A stretch of 64,000 nt of DNA from Methanomethylovorans hollandica DSM 15978 (GTDB taxonomy: Archaea > Halobacteriota > Methanosarcinia > Methanosarcinales > Methanosarcinaceae), in assembly GCF_000328665.1 (NCBI RefSeq), contig NC_019977.1, positions 1,364,001 to 1,428,000 of the forward strand, written 5' to 3'. Both the position numbers and the translations under genes were made by a program. Position 1 is the first letter of the stretch, and each line of letters opens with the position of its first letter. Positions 9,308-19,789 of this stretch are shown here, in pieces. Under the pieces are notes generated by a model. It did no database searches, was not told where the DNA came from, and saw only the letters and a program-made list of their open reading frames with translations.

Positions 9308-9835
9308 TTACTTCTTGAGCAATAGCCGTTCATCTATCGGATGATAGACCGTAGCAGCTTCAATGAGCTCTGTGGCGGTGTTCTTAGGGAAAGAATGTAC
9401 TTCCACACGTACCCCGGAAGCCTTGAGATGATTGACAAGAGCCGTGAAGTCCCCATCACCTGTAACCAGTACTATTGTATCGACTCTGGTGGATATGGAG
9501 ATCGCATCAATGGCTATACCCATGTCCCAATCACCTTTAGTTGACCCGTCAGGTCTTGATTTCAATTTTTTGGACTTTACTTCCCATCCAATGTATTCTA
9601 TTACCGACTTAAAACCAGACTGGTCTATTTCCTTTGTTTCCACAACATAGGCTATTGCACGGATAAGTTGTCTTTCTCTTACCACAGCACTTAATAATTT
9701 TCCGAAATCTAATTTAGCATAGTAATAATTTCTGGCCGAATAGAACATATTCTGCACATCTGCAAACACAGCCAGTCTTTGGTTTGTGAATATCTGTTCC
9801 TGATTATCCTGATCCTCTGACCCCATTGAGTTCAC
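9308..9835 (-). CDS. NYN-domain (LabA/DUF88-type) putative ribonuclease
   Basis: A 175-aa protein of the NYN/PIN-like fold. Conserved acidic residues typical of the family are visible: FADVQN near residue 25, KGDWDMGIAID near 102 and TGDGDF near 126, the set that would bind the catalytic metal. NYN proteins are predicted RNases, and LabA/DUF88 members occur widely in archaea. The length fits a single domain without extra parts. The gene stands alone with long spacers on both sides. Its substrate cannot be read from the sequence. Confidence 0.88.
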   Translation of the reverse strand: MNSMGSEDQDNQEQIFTNQRLAVFADVQNMFYSARNYYYAKLDFGKLLSAVVRERQLIRAIAYVVETKEIDQSGFKSVIEYIGWEVKSKKLKSRPDGSTKGDWDMGIAIDAISISTRVDTIVLVTGDGDFTALVNHLKASGVRVEVHSFPKNTATELIEAATVYHPIDERLLLKK

Positions 9836-10016
9836 CTGTTTATTAAAATTTAAGAGTGTTTAGATAAAATATTGCATTTTTGTGCTGTTAGATGTAGAAA
9901 GTTAGCTATATGATAATTTCAATAATGTTCTATCCTATTTAAGCACGATCATATCTTCGGGCTTTCCAGAAAGATATTTTGACAAAAACTGGATGATAAA
10001 TAACATTCAAGTATTT

Positions 10017-11225
10017 TCAATCATCAAGTCCCTTTCTGCCGAAAATATAATTAGCCACTCTGAGGGCATTCCTGTCTCCTGTTTCCTTCTCGCACGAGTC
10101 ACTTAGCTTGACTACAGGAATATCATTGATACTATGCATTTTGATCACTATATTAAGAGGAGGACTTGTCCGGAAAAAGTCCTGATTATTAGTAAGATTT
10201 GTGCCAATACCAAAACTACAGTTTATCCTGCCTGCGCAGTGTTCTTTAAGCCTTATGACATCTGCAGCATGCAGGGAATCACTGAAAACCACTACTTTTT
10301 TCATTGGGTCTATTCCCATTGATCTGTAATGCCCGATCACCTTATCAGTAAAACCTAAAGGATCACCACTGTCATGCCTCACACCATCATATAGCTTGGT
10401 AAGCCTGAGGTCGAAGTCAGCAAAAAAAGCATCTGTGCCGAAGGTATCCGAAAGAGCTATGCCCAGGTTGCCTCCATATACCTTCACCCAGTTATCAAAT
10501 GCAAAATAATTAGCTCTGCGCAGACTCATCAGGGCAGAATTGCCCATGATCCATTCATGTCCGATGGTACCCACAGGACTTATTCCATATTTTCGTGCAA
10601 GATACACATTGCTTGTCCCTGTGAAGCAGGGCAGACCGCATAAAACCTCTACTACTTTGTCCTGCAATCTGGAACTCCGCCGCCTGCGGGTCCCGAACTC
10701 CGTGAACAGACAGCCATGTCGTTCAAGTTCTTTACCGATTGAATGGATCTGCTCTATGTAATGCTTGAGCACGACCTCTTCTCCTGCGCCATCGGAAAAT
10801 GACTGCTCTTTCCAGCTTTTTTCCACTGTGCTGAAATATAGCTCCGACACTGTAGCCATAAGCGCCACTTCCCAGAGAATGGCACTATGCCAGGGACCTT
10901 TTATCCTCATGTCAAGATTATTATCCTTGGTAAGTTTCACACTTACCTCAGATGGATCAAAACGGTAGTTTTTCAGATATTCCAGGTACATGGGCTTGAA
11001 GAACGGGCAGGCTGACCCCAGCCAGCTGTACTCCTCTTCGGTCAGCATGATATAAGGAAAGTGACTATCCAGGATATTCCTGATATCTTTTACAAAATCT
11101 TCATTAAAGCGCTGTCCACCCCTGTTTATGAAACGATATTCCACATGTGCCTCAGGGAAAAGTTCCAGTACGGCCATCTGCATACTTAGCTTGTACAGAT
11201 CATTGTCCAGTATAGATTGAATCAC
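10017..11225 (-). CDS. pncB: Nicotinate phosphoribosyltransferase
   Basis: Predicted to convert nicotinate and phosphoribosyl pyrophosphate into nicotinate mononucleotide, the entry step of NAD salvage. The 402-aa length matches the PncB family. Visible motifs are the N-terminal [10 protein letters not shown], the GTRRR(R)S substrate loop near residue 180, [11 protein letters not shown] around residue 280 with the histidine that is phosphorylated in PncB, and VVFSDSLHA. Cytosolic. It is a single-gene unit with no NAD-synthesis neighbour. The ATG at 11225 gives the expected N-terminus [12 protein letters not shown]. Confidence 0.93.
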   Translation of the reverse strand: MIQSILDNDLYKLSMQMAVLELFPEAHVEYRFINRGGQRFNEDFVKDIRNILDSHFPYIMLTEEEYSWLGSACPFFKPMYLEYLKNYRFDPSEVSVKLTKDNNLDMRIKGPWHSAILWEVALMATVSELYFSTVEKSWKEQSFSDGAGEEVVLKHYIEQIHSIGKELERHGCLFTEFGTRRRRSSRLQDKVVEVLCGLPCFTGTSNVYLARKYGISPVGTIGHEWIMGNSALMSLRRANYFAFDNWVKVYGGNLGIALSDTFGTDAFFADFDLRLTKLYDGVRHDSGDPLGFTDKVIGHYRSMGIDPMKKVVVFSDSLHAADVIRLKEHCAGRINCSFGIGTNLTNNQDFFRTSPPLNIVIKMHSINDIPVVKLSDSCEKETGDRNALRVANYIFGRKGLDD

Positions 11226-11381
11226 ACCTGATCTTCCTGCATATTCTGTGGATATATGCCTGTACTTTATACCTTATGTGCCTGTCGATTATATGCCGGA
11301 AGATATAGTATGGAGAATGCCTGTACAGACTGTCAGTTATAATTAAGCAATTAAGCGAGAGTTTAAGATAATTTTTTAGAA

Positions 11382-11461
11382 TGTTAAGGCGCAAAGACGC
11401 TAAGTCTCAAAGAAGCAAATAAAACTTTTTACGTCTTTGCACCCTTACGACTTTGCGTTAA
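11382..11461. repeat. Imperfect inverted repeat of the GCAAAGACG family
   Basis: The left arm contains GGCGCAAAGACGCTAAG; the right arm, read on the other strand, contains AACGCAAAGTCGTAAGGG and GCAAAGACGT. The stretch could fold into one long, imperfect hairpin. It shares its core phrase with the element at 7592-7641. Confidence 0.5.
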
Positions 11462-11595
11462 AGATGATTTGACATAACAAATGAAATGCACAATAAACAA
11501 CACACAATAAACAATGCACAACAAGGGAAATGATATGACAAGTTACTTAAAAACATATTAAAATATATCACAAAAAGAAAAAAGTAAAGATCAGA

Positions 11596-11829
11596 TCAAT
11601 TGATTGGTCTCACAAGAATCTTTGAAGCCATACCTTTACCCAGTGCATATTTACAGCCGCTTATTTCGACTATCAGGGAACCCATATGATCCCTGGTCAC
11701 TTTTATAGGGCAGTCCTCAATAAAACCCATAGCTTTCAGGCGGTCTGCAAGTGATCTGCTTGCATTGATCCCTGCAACCTTGGTTTCAGTGCCTTCGGAA
11801 ACCATTGCAAGGGGGATAGGTGGGGTCAT
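11596..11829 (-). CDS. FeoA-domain protein
   Basis: A 77-aa protein with the small SH3-like FeoA fold: a SLADRLKAMGF segment, IKVTRDHMGSLIVEI, and KYALGKGMASKILV, all in the usual order. FeoA domains accompany the ferrous-iron transporter FeoB or occur in metal-dependent repressors. Here no feoB lies next to it, so a stand-alone role in iron handling is inferred from family only. Cytosolic. Confidence 0.88.
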   Translation of the reverse strand: MTPPIPLAMVSEGTETKVAGINASRSLADRLKAMGFIEDCPIKVTRDHMGSLIVEISGCKYALGKGMASKILVRPIN

Positions 11830-12197
11830 AATTCATACCTCTGCGACAATAGTTTTTAGTTTTTCTGTCAAATGCGGTCCATTCAGTATCCGAAACTTCG
11901 GATCAGAATGCTTTTTGGTCCATGCATATTAGATATGACTAACATGATTAGACACTTCTATCTATGCAGTTTTAGTATATAAGCTTGTCTGCACTATAAT
12001 ATGTAGGTATGACTAATAGTCTGGCCAGTTATTATAAAACAGGTTGCCTGTGAAATGCATTTAAATGATGTTGATGTTGGCATATCTCTTGTTTTTGAAA
12101 GATCATGCCTCCTAAACACAAATAAACGATAAGCAACAAATAGATCCTTAGATAAAAGAACATCCTTATATTTTTCAATAAAATGGGAGTAAGACCA
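11830..12197. other. Intergenic region between feoA-like and yyaL-like genes
   Basis: About 370 bp holding the divergent promoters of both neighbours. A sequence TTTTAGTATATAAG at about 11970 is a plausible TATA element. The GGGAG at 12185-12189 is the ribosome-binding site that decides the start of the next gene at 12198. No open frame is supported. Confidence 0.45.
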
Positions 12198-14351
12198 ATG
12201 AGCGATACAGCAGATAACAGGGATCAGGTTTCTGAGGGCGGATCCAAAACACCTAATTTTCTCATAAATGAAAAAAGTCCTTACCTGCTTCAACATGCAT
12301 ACAACCCTGTACAATGGTACCCTTGGGGTGAAAAGGCTTTCGAAAGATCAAGAGCTGAAAATAAGCCAATCTTTCTTTCCATTGGATACTCCACATGCCA
12401 TTGGTGCCATGTCATGGAAAAAGAATCCTTTGAAGATCCTGATGTGGCCAGGCTCATGAATGCTACATTTATCTGCATTAAGGTCGATCGCGAAGAGAGA
12501 CCGGATATAGACAGCGTCTACATGGCTATCTGCCAGGCCATTACAGGAAGAGGAGGATGGCCACTTACAATATTAATGACCCCTAACAAGGAACCGTTCT
12601 TTGCAGCTACGTATATCCCAAAGAAAAGCAGGTTCGGAAATCCCGGAATGCTTGACCTCATACCCCACATAGCGAAGGTATGGACGCAGCAGCAGGAGGA
12701 TATACTGCAGACCGCCAGAGAACTAAAAGCTGCTCTGTCCCCTCAGATGGTACAGGCTTCTGCTAAAAGCACAGGTACTGAAATTAACGAAAAGACCCTG
12801 CACAGTGGGTACTCACAGTTACTTTCTGCTTTCGACTGGCAGGCAGGAGGATTTGGCCGGGCTCCAAAGTTCCCCTCTCCACACAACCTTACATTTCTCC
12901 TCAGATATTGGCAGCGTACAGGAAAACTTGAAGCATTGCAGATGGTAACAAAAACCCTGGATGGCATGCGCGGGGGAGGCATATATGACCATGTGGGATT
13001 TGGTTTTCATCGCTATTCCACGGATGGTCAGTGGCTGGTACCCCATTTTGAAAAAATGCTCTACGATCAGGCAATGCTTATCATGGCATACACCGAAGGT
13101 TTCCAGGTGACAGGTATTGAAGATCACAGGCAGGTAGCAGCAGAGATCATAGAGTATGTACTGAGGGACATGTGCTCTGCTGAGGGAGCTTTCTACTGTG
13201 CAGAGGACGCAGATAGCGAAGGGATGGAAGGTAAATTCTATCTCTGGAAAAAAGAAGAGATATATGATCTACTTCCTTTGGAGGTGGCAAATCTTGTATG
13301 CAAAGTATATGACATATCATCCGAAGGTAATTATAAAGAGGAAATATCAGGTATCTCCACCCGCCAGAACATACTGCATCTTGCCAGGCCTATGCAAGAA
13401 GCAGCACAGGAACTGGGGATTTCTTTAGATGAATTGAAGGCAAAGCTTGAGCCAGCGAGAAAAATACTTTTTGCAGCAAGAGAAAAACGGGTGCATCCTT
13501 CAAAGGATGATAAAGTGCTTACAGACTGGAACGGGCTGATGATAGCTGCCCTTTGCAAAGCGTCCAGGGCTTTTGAAAGGCCGGAATATGCACAAGCGGC
13601 ATCCAGGACTGCAGACTTCATCCTGCAGCACATGTCATCCCATGATGGCAGGCTGCTGCATCGTTATCGGGATGGTGAAGCCTCAATTTCTGGTTTTCTG
13701 GAAGACTATGCCTTCCTGGTCTGGGGTCTTATCGAATTGTATCAGGCCACCTTCGAAAAAAAGTATCTTGAACATGCTCTGCGGCTTAATTCCCTGCAGA
13801 TAAGGGATTTTATGGATGTCGAGGGGGGATTCTTCCATACTGCAAATGATTCTGAGACCCTGTTGTTCAGGAACAAGGATCTATATGACGGAGCAATGCC
13901 CTCCGGGAACTCTGTAAGCGTATTGAACCTTTTGAAATTATCCCGGCTAACAGGCGATACAGACCTTGAGGAAAAAGCCTCTACATCAATGAAAGCATTC
14001 TCCGGCCAGATAGATGCGATGCCTATGGCATATTCTCAATTCCTGCATGCTCTGGACTTTACCGCTGGTCCGGCTTACGAAGTGGTCATTGCAGGAGACC
14101 CTGATGATCCGAATACCAGAGAAATGATATCCTTAGCAGGCAGATCATTCCTTCCGAACATGGTGCTGCTGCTTCAAGGAAAAAACAATATAGGGGAACT
14201 TGCCCCATATACCAAAGATATGTCAGCAACAGATAGAAATGCCACAGTCTATATTTGCCAGGGTTACAGTTGTAGCATGCCAATAATGAGCATTGGCTCA
14301 TTCAGGGAATTCATATCATCTATTAGTGATAAATGGCATGCTACCGATTGA
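12198..14351 (+). CDS. Thioredoxin-domain protein of the YyaL/spermatogenesis-associated 20 type (DUF255)
   Basis: A 717-aa cytosolic protein with two parts. The N-terminal thioredoxin-like domain has [20 protein letters not shown] and the CHWCHVM active-site motif near residue 66, followed by [10 protein letters not shown]. The long C-terminal part resembles an alpha/alpha barrel of the six-hairpin glycosidase fold ([32 protein letters not shown]). This is the standard layout of the YyaL/DUF255 family, whose reaction is not established. I choose the ATG at 12198 over the ATG at 12183 because GGGAG lies eight bases before it. Confidence 0.9.
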   Translation: MSDTADNRDQVSEGGSKTPNFLINEKSPYLLQHAYNPVQWYPWGEKAFERSRAENKPIFLSIGYSTCHWCHVMEKESFEDPDVARLMNATFICIKVDREERPDIDSVYMAICQAITGRGGWPLTILMTPNKEPFFAATYIPKKSRFGNPGMLDLIPHIAKVWTQQQEDILQTARELKAALSPQMVQASAKSTGTEINEKTLHSGYSQLLSAFDWQAGGFGRAPKFPSPHNLTFLLRYWQRTGKLEALQMVTKTLDGMRGGGIYDHVGFGFHRYSTDGQWLVPHFEKMLYDQAMLIMAYTEGFQVTGIEDHRQVAAEIIEYVLRDMCSAEGAFYCAEDADSEGMEGKFYLWKKEEIYDLLPLEVANLVCKVYDISSEGNYKEEISGISTRQNILHLARPMQEAAQELGISLDELKAKLEPARKILFAAREKRVHPSKDDKVLTDWNGLMIAALCKASRAFERPEYAQAASRTADFILQHMSSHDGRLLHRYRDGEASISGFLEDYAFLVWGLIELYQATFEKKYLEHALRLNSLQIRDFMDVEGGFFHTANDSETLLFRNKDLYDGAMPSGNSVSVLNLLKLSRLTGDTDLEEKASTSMKAFSGQIDAMPMAYSQFLHALDFTAGPAYEVVIAGDPDDPNTREMISLAGRSFLPNMVLLLQGKNNIGELAPYTKDMSATDRNATVYICQGYSCSMPIMSIGSFREFISSISDKWHATD

Positions 14352-14453
14352 TTTTGATTATAACAATGTGAGTGCAGATCTGACCTTTAAGAGTAGTTTA
14401 GGATACAGAAAACCGAATACTTAGAACATATATAATGACAAAAAAAGTCAAAC

Positions 14454-16490
14454 CTAAAAATACAGCGCCTTATGCACCGCATCCATCGGATCAGCATAGA
14501 AGGACAGCTGGAATTTGCTCAGCAGGTCTGAAGGCACAGTGCCCAGTTTAGATGTGGATGAGGCAGGTATCAACACCCTCTTAGCCCCGGCATCAAGGGA
14601 GACTTGCAAGAGCTCGGAAAGGTTATCTATATTCAGTATTGAACCTCCTATGGTCATTGTTCCGATGATGGCAGTTTGCTCCTGGACTGGCCTTTCCATA
14701 GCTCCTGAACAGAGACTTATGAAGCCTGCAAGGGCCAGGCCGTCTGACAAACCGACTCCGTACAGGTCCTGTATGTTCATGAAATAGTCATTTTCCTTTG
14801 TGGATATTGATTGGCTTATGGATTTTGCATTTGCCTTGAAGTAGTTGATAGCAGTCCTTATGGACTCTCTGGCCTTTGAATTAGAGCTTAAACCGGAGGG
14901 TTCGTATTTACCTGTACCTGAGACAACCTGCAGTTCTGTTTTATAAACGCCTATCTTCCCGGAATCGGTTGCTGACACAGCATAGACCTGGCCGGGTTTT
15001 GTAAGACCCGGAGGAATGATCTTATTACCACTTATTTCGGGGACATTGACAAAGTGCTCTTCCATGTTATCATTGTCAATATAGGAGAAGTTAACATCGA
15101 AGAATTCCATGCCTCCCATCCTCTTCAATTGCTCCTTGACCCTTCTTCTCCCTACAAGTGCATACTCGAGGATCTCCCTAGCATCCTCTTTTGTGATGTT
15201 CTCATCGGGATATATGAGTTTGGCAAGACCGGAGAATGTTTTCTTGACAGCGATAACATCTCTTTGGTTCAGGTTGTTGCCGAGTTTATAGTATTTGAAA
15301 AGCACATCAGTGAATGACCGTTTTCTCATCTCCCTCAGGAACTCGGCCAGATAATCCACTATGAACCCATATCTGTCAGTGAAGTGCTCGGGTCTGAACT
15401 TGGGAACTTCCCAGCCTGGCAGGTAGTAGTGCATCCTGTCGAAAAATGCACTGTCGTTGTTCATCTCTTCAGGGAAAGGAACGAAGAGATGTGAGGTCTT
15501 GAGCATCGAGGAGACGCTCTGGTTGATGTTGCCTACGAATACAATGGACGCATTGGCATTTATCTGGTCCTTGCCACGGGCAAAGGAGCCGGATGCCATG
15601 TAGTCTTTCATGATCTGTATGCCATCCTTATCCTTGAACTTGATACCTGCAACCTCGTCAAAGGCTACAACATCCCACAGGCCAACGAGCCCGACCTGCC
15701 GTGTACCCATATTGTAGAATAGGTTGGCGACAGTTGTCTGCCCGCCTGAGATAAGGATGGAATTAGGGGATATTTCTTTGAACACGTGGGATTTGCCTGT
15801 GCTCCTTGGACCAAGTTCACAGAGGTTGTAGTTGTTCTCTATCAAAGGAACTAGCCTTTCCATCAAATGCCATTTTGCAGGAGTTTCCAGTTGAGTAGGC
15901 TCCATGCCTATGGACCGCAAGAGCACATCTATCCATTCGTCCTTGGTAAAGTTCTTCCGCTGATCAATGATCTCTGAGATGTTGATGTTGGGGATCTGTA
16001 TGGGTTTGAGGCTTGCAATGACAAAAGGAGAAGGCAGCATTTCAGCGCTGTATTCCATTTTAATGATGCACCAGATGCCACCGCCCAGCAGTTTGTCGTA
16101 CTTTGTGACGTATTCCGGGTCTACCTGCACCTTGGAAAGTCCCAAGTGTGAAAAAACAGCTTCGTAGATGTCTCTTTTTTCATTCAGCTTTACGGAGACC
16201 TTATCGATGATGGTATAGTAACCTGTTTCCCGTATCTTGGATTTGATCTTCTCTGCCTCATCAGGACGCACGTAGTTCTCTGAGAGGATGTTCTTGACTT
16301 TCCTGACACCCTGCTCTATGAGTTCTTCGTCATCGGTAGCGCAATTCGCACCCAGCAGGTATTCCAGGACGTAGACAGGGACATTGTGGCCTACTTTTAC
16401 CAGCTTTGTCAGGTCTTTCCTGACCACTCTGCCCTGGAAATATGTGTTCAGTTTCCTGTCAGTTGTTATGTCTGTGTCTGCTTCTGGCAT
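14454..16490 (-). CDS. brxL: BREX Lon-like AAA+ protein BrxL
   Basis: Last gene of the BREX cluster. The 678-aa product has an N-terminal DNA-binding-like region, an AAA+ motor with Walker A GPRSTGKSH near residue 225 and Walker B VVAFDEVAG near 275, and a C-terminal Lon-protease-like domain. In the Lon-like part the segment that carries the catalytic serine in true Lon (DGPSAG) reads DGLALAG here, so proteolytic activity is not expected; this agrees with BrxL being a DNA-binding AAA+ ring rather than a protease. It follows pglZ after 29 bases in the same direction and is probably in the same transcript. The length is in the family's normal range. Confidence 0.93.
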   Translation of the reverse strand: MPEADTDITTDRKLNTYFQGRVVRKDLTKLVKVGHNVPVYVLEYLLGANCATDDEELIEQGVRKVKNILSENYVRPDEAEKIKSKIRETGYYTIIDKVSVKLNEKRDIYEAVFSHLGLSKVQVDPEYVTKYDKLLGGGIWCIIKMEYSAEMLPSPFVIASLKPIQIPNINISEIIDQRKNFTKDEWIDVLLRSIGMEPTQLETPAKWHLMERLVPLIENNYNLCELGPRSTGKSHVFKEISPNSILISGGQTTVANLFYNMGTRQVGLVGLWDVVAFDEVAGIKFKDKDGIQIMKDYMASGSFARGKDQINANASIVFVGNINQSVSSMLKTSHLFVPFPEEMNNDSAFFDRMHYYLPGWEVPKFRPEHFTDRYGFIVDYLAEFLREMRKRSFTDVLFKYYKLGNNLNQRDVIAVKKTFSGLAKLIYPDENITKEDAREILEYALVGRRRVKEQLKRMGGMEFFDVNFSYIDNDNMEEHFVNVPEISGNKIIPPGLTKPGQVYAVSATDSGKIGVYKTELQVVSGTGKYEPSGLSSNSKARESIRTAINYFKANAKSISQSISTKENDYFMNIQDLYGVGLSDGLALAGFISLCSGAMERPVQEQTAIIGTMTIGGSILNIDNLSELLQVSLDAGAKRVLIPASSTSKLGTVPSDLLSKFQLSFYADPMDAVHKALYF

Positions 16491-16519
16491 GGGTGTCCAC
16501 CGATGTTATTTGATTTTGA

Positions 16520-19132
16520 TCAGAAGTCATCTGCTATCAAGAGGTCCACTTCAAAGGGTATGGGATCGATGATGTCCTTGGTGATCTCTGTAGGGTCTGC
16601 GTCTAGCAGGCGTATGTAGTAGAACTTGTTCTCTACTTCGCCGGTTAAAGTGAGGGTGACTTTGTACTGTCTTTCTGCTGGCTCATCAGATGAGCTTTCA
16701 GCAATAACAAGCTTTTCATCGCTTACCTTGAATTCGTTCCCGTCCCTGTTCCAGAGAGCTACTTTGAACCTTCTGGGTTGCAGTTTATCCGTCACTTTTT
16801 CGGTCTGCAGGATGTTTATAGAGAACGGGCTGCTTGTTATCTTCCGGCTTGCGTTGGTTACGGTCAGACCGACTTTGCCGTACTTAATGCCTTTTCTTTC
16901 AAGATCTGCAGTCTTGTTGTAGGAGTACTTGAGTACCGGGATGACTATCTCCTGGGGTGCAGCTCCACCATGTACGAAGTTCTTGTTGCTGCCCTGCATC
17001 TTGAACCTGAGGTCTGCCTGGGGTACGTATGCGAACATCGTTTGCCCGGATTTGATGATATAATCCATGTTGAACTTGTGGACGTTCATGAGGTCAACAT
17101 TCTGCTCGCTCAGGATGAATCGCTTGCTGGATGCGATGATCTGCTGCTTGTCAAAACCACCGGTCTCAACTTTATCGACGTTTTCCAATTCATCTCTTTG
17201 GTAGATGAAACCATGGTCTGCTGTTATCAGGATGTTGTTCAGTATCTGGAAATTGGTGAGTTTTTCGATGATCTTTTTGATATCTGAGATGGTATCCTCG
17301 GCTGCATCGAAGACTTCATGCTCCGAAGCGAAATGGTCTCCTCTGGCGTCGATCTTGTCGTGGTAGATATAGAAGAGCCTTGTGCCTTTGAATCGTTCAC
17401 GGGCTTCGTCTCTTTTGATGTTCATCAGTTCATCATAATCTATAGCAACGGAGTCCTTTGTTATTTTTTCCAGTATCTTTCCTCTGTTAGCTGTGCCTTC
17501 GGTGCTGATGCCATCTGCAAAGACTGATTGGTTGTTGTATTCCAGTCTGTCATGGGGAAGCAGGCTTGCCATGCCGAGTTTTGTGTAAGAGGGGAGGGAT
17601 CCTGCCATGCACTTTAATTCGACTGTGCCCCTTGTGTCCTTGTTCAGGACTTCCTGAAGCTCTGCAGCTACTTCATAGCGCATGGCATCCGAAATTATGA
17701 CGGCTATCTTGTCCTTATCATTACGGGTGATGATGTTCTTCACGTAGAGCTTATAGAACTCGTCCTGCCGGTCGATGAGCTCTATGTTCCATCGTCCTTC
17801 CATTTCACTTGTGATAAGCTGGCTCCAGCGTGTGAGCAGTTTGTCAAGGAGCCTGTTGTTGTACAGTTTTTCCACAAGGTCTTTGGTGGGTTTGAGGATC
17901 TCTTTTTCCTTGTCCTTGTCGTAGTGATAGTAGAATTTGCGATAATAATAGTCCATCAGGTAATAGCGTTCGGTGTAGTTTCTGAAGAACTTAGTGAGAT
18001 TCTGCTCGCTTATGTTAGTTGCATCGAACTCCTTTGCGAACTGGTGCAGTTTCAATGCATATTCCAGGGAATTGTAGATGTTCTGGAACCTGGAGTACCA
18101 GTGTTTTGTCTTGCGGTTGGTTATCCAGCCAAGATATGTATCGAAATCTTCTTTGCCGTTCTGGAGTGCTTCGGCTATCTTTCGGATGATGCTTTTGTCA
18201 AAGAGGTCAAGGGATTCTGCTTCGATGTATTTGGAGACTTCATGCTTTTGTATCTCGTTCACGAGGTACTTTTGAAGCGTGCTATCGCCTGCAAGCAGTT
18301 GTTCGCAGTACTCGTCAAATACTGTGGAGTCTCTGGAGTTGTCCATCCAGCTTCTGATGAAGATCTCACATTCATTACTCAGGGAGTTGCTGTACGCTTT
18401 GTACTTCTTGAGATCAAGGTTCGTGTTCCTTGTTATGTGGGTTATGATGAAGCTCAGAAAGAGCTTCTTCAGCGTAGGCTCTTCTGGCTGGTATCCGAAG
18501 TGCCTGTGCATCATGTCCCAGAAATCATCGGCAAACTCGAACTTAGTGATCTCTTCCCATGCCGTGTTGGTGCTCTCATCCAGGGAATCGATCAGTACTT
18601 TGCGTACTATTTCCTTCAGGTCCGTGGTCGCAGAGCCGGAAAGCACTGCCAGGAAACCATGTATGAACTCTTCTTCTTTCCAGTGCTTTTGATATAAGCG
18701 GTTAAACGGAGTGACCCTTTTCTTGCTTGCGAAGAACTGCTGGTGCTTGTCCAGGAATCTGTCCAAGTCATAGCCCTCTATCTCGAACTCACTCTTGATA
18801 TCTGATATCCTGCTGTTCTCAAATCGTGATGAATAGAGCTGTATGTCCAGCAGCCAGTTGGCTTCGGGGTCCCGTTCCGCCTCACCTGAATAGATGAGAT
18901 AACTAGAAGTCGTATCATCCGTCTCCAGCAGCTTCTTGGTGGCAAAGAAATTGTTGTGCAGGATATGCAGCTTTATCCCCTTTTCTGCCAGAGCGCCGCG
19001 TATGTGTGCAAGACCTTCCTCATCTGCGGTCCTGTCCTTATCATACCAGAAGACGATCTTCCTCTTCTCGAAGTCGCTGAGAGTTTCGAACTTCTTAAGT
19101 ATGCTCTGGGTGGTCTTTTCGGGATTTAACAT
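16520..19132 (-). CDS. pglZ: BREX alkaline-phosphatase-fold protein PglZ
   Basis: An 870-aa protein with the PglZ core: VIISDAMRYEVA near residue 475 and ITADHGFIYQRDE near 634, the two metal-binding motifs of the alkaline-phosphatase superfamily. A helical N-terminal half precedes the core and a beta-rich C-terminal domain (SKRFILSEQ, HGGAAPQEIVIPVLKY) follows it, as in PglZ type A of BREX type 1. PglZ is essential for BREX; its substrate is unsettled. It lies between rloB (39-base gap) and brxL and is read in the same direction. Confidence 0.93.
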   Translation of the reverse strand: MLNPEKTTQSILKKFETLSDFEKRKIVFWYDKDRTADEEGLAHIRGALAEKGIKLHILHNNFFATKKLLETDDTTSSYLIYSGEAERDPEANWLLDIQLYSSRFENSRISDIKSEFEIEGYDLDRFLDKHQQFFASKKRVTPFNRLYQKHWKEEEFIHGFLAVLSGSATTDLKEIVRKVLIDSLDESTNTAWEEITKFEFADDFWDMMHRHFGYQPEEPTLKKLFLSFIITHITRNTNLDLKKYKAYSNSLSNECEIFIRSWMDNSRDSTVFDEYCEQLLAGDSTLQKYLVNEIQKHEVSKYIEAESLDLFDKSIIRKIAEALQNGKEDFDTYLGWITNRKTKHWYSRFQNIYNSLEYALKLHQFAKEFDATNISEQNLTKFFRNYTERYYLMDYYYRKFYYHYDKDKEKEILKPTKDLVEKLYNNRLLDKLLTRWSQLITSEMEGRWNIELIDRQDEFYKLYVKNIITRNDKDKIAVIISDAMRYEVAAELQEVLNKDTRGTVELKCMAGSLPSYTKLGMASLLPHDRLEYNNQSVFADGISTEGTANRGKILEKITKDSVAIDYDELMNIKRDEARERFKGTRLFYIYHDKIDARGDHFASEHEVFDAAEDTISDIKKIIEKLTNFQILNNILITADHGFIYQRDELENVDKVETGGFDKQQIIASSKRFILSEQNVDLMNVHKFNMDYIIKSGQTMFAYVPQADLRFKMQGSNKNFVHGGAAPQEIVIPVLKYSYNKTADLERKGIKYGKVGLTVTNASRKITSSPFSINILQTEKVTDKLQPRRFKVALWNRDGNEFKVSDEKLVIAESSSDEPAERQYKVTLTLTGEVENKFYYIRLLDADPTEITKDIIDPIPFEVDLLIADDF

Positions 19133-19171
19133 ATTTCGACTTCCATAATCGCAGCTTATTGGAAAATTACT

Positions 19172-19777
19172 TTATTCAGAGAGGTTATTGAACTGTTTAA
19201 TTACGATTATTTTGTAAACTTGTGTTGACGGATTGCTTCGTGTACTATTTAGCTCTGTTCCGCTATCAAGATGAATTTGTTCCAGTTTTTTAGAGTTTCT
19301 GATCGCTGTATCTGTCAGAGGGCAAAGTATCTGGTAGCAATCGTTGTTCTTACTATAAGCAGGTATATGTCTTTTTAAAAGCCCGAGCAGCCCATCGTTT
19401 TGAAGTGATGTGTCTATGTAGCTGAAATGCAAAAGGAACCAGAGCTCAAATGAAGGGTTTGACAAACACATATTGATAGACTTTCCGGCATTCCTATATG
19501 CGGTTGAGATCCTATCATCCGTATTCTCATCACAGTCAAAGACACACCAAATGGAATCACCACCTTTGATGTCCAGGTCTTGCATCTTCTTTCTGGCAAA
19601 TCCGACAATGCTACCGATATCTTTACGGCTTGATGGAATTGGGATCACATCCAGATTGTTGTGCGGTGTCCTGTAGTTTTCAAAATACATTGGCTCTGTT
19701 TTCTCACCTTCACATATTATGAGCATTTTATTCCTTGTAGGCCTTTGACCACGTTTTCTCCGGCTGTAGTCTGGCAT
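19172..19777 (-). CDS. rloB: RloB-like Toprim-fold protein
   Basis: A 201-aa protein of the RloB family. Motifs are ICEGEKTEPMYFE near residue 21, with the acidic residue of a Toprim-like metal site, FDCDEN near 85 and SNPSFELWFLLHF near 107. These match the nuclease-like partner of RloA. RloA-RloB pairs often sit inside restriction and BREX operons; the pair is analogous to AAA-ATPase plus Toprim defence modules such as AbiL and PARIS, which is inference from architecture. It starts 12 bases after rloA, so the two are co-expressed. Confidence 0.85.
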   Translation of the reverse strand: MPDYSRRKRGQRPTRNKMLIICEGEKTEPMYFENYRTPHNNLDVIPIPSSRKDIGSIVGFARKKMQDLDIKGGDSIWCVFDCDENTDDRISTAYRNAGKSINMCLSNPSFELWFLLHFSYIDTSLQNDGLLGLLKRHIPAYSKNNDCYQILCPLTDTAIRNSKKLEQIHLDSGTELNSTRSNPSTQVYKIIVIKQFNNLSE

Positions 19778-19789
19778 GCCAAAAACCTC

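Noticed and set aside
14454-16490. Active Lon protease
   Set aside because: The segment with the Lon catalytic serine reads DGLALAG; the protein fits BrxL.
16479-16519. Frameshift between pglZ and brxL
   Set aside because: The 29-bp gap is clean: both genes have complete ends and their usual lengths.
17924-18697. 257-codon plus-strand open frame within pglZ
   Set aside because: Antisense shadow of a conserved gene, cysteine- and phenylalanine-rich without motifs.
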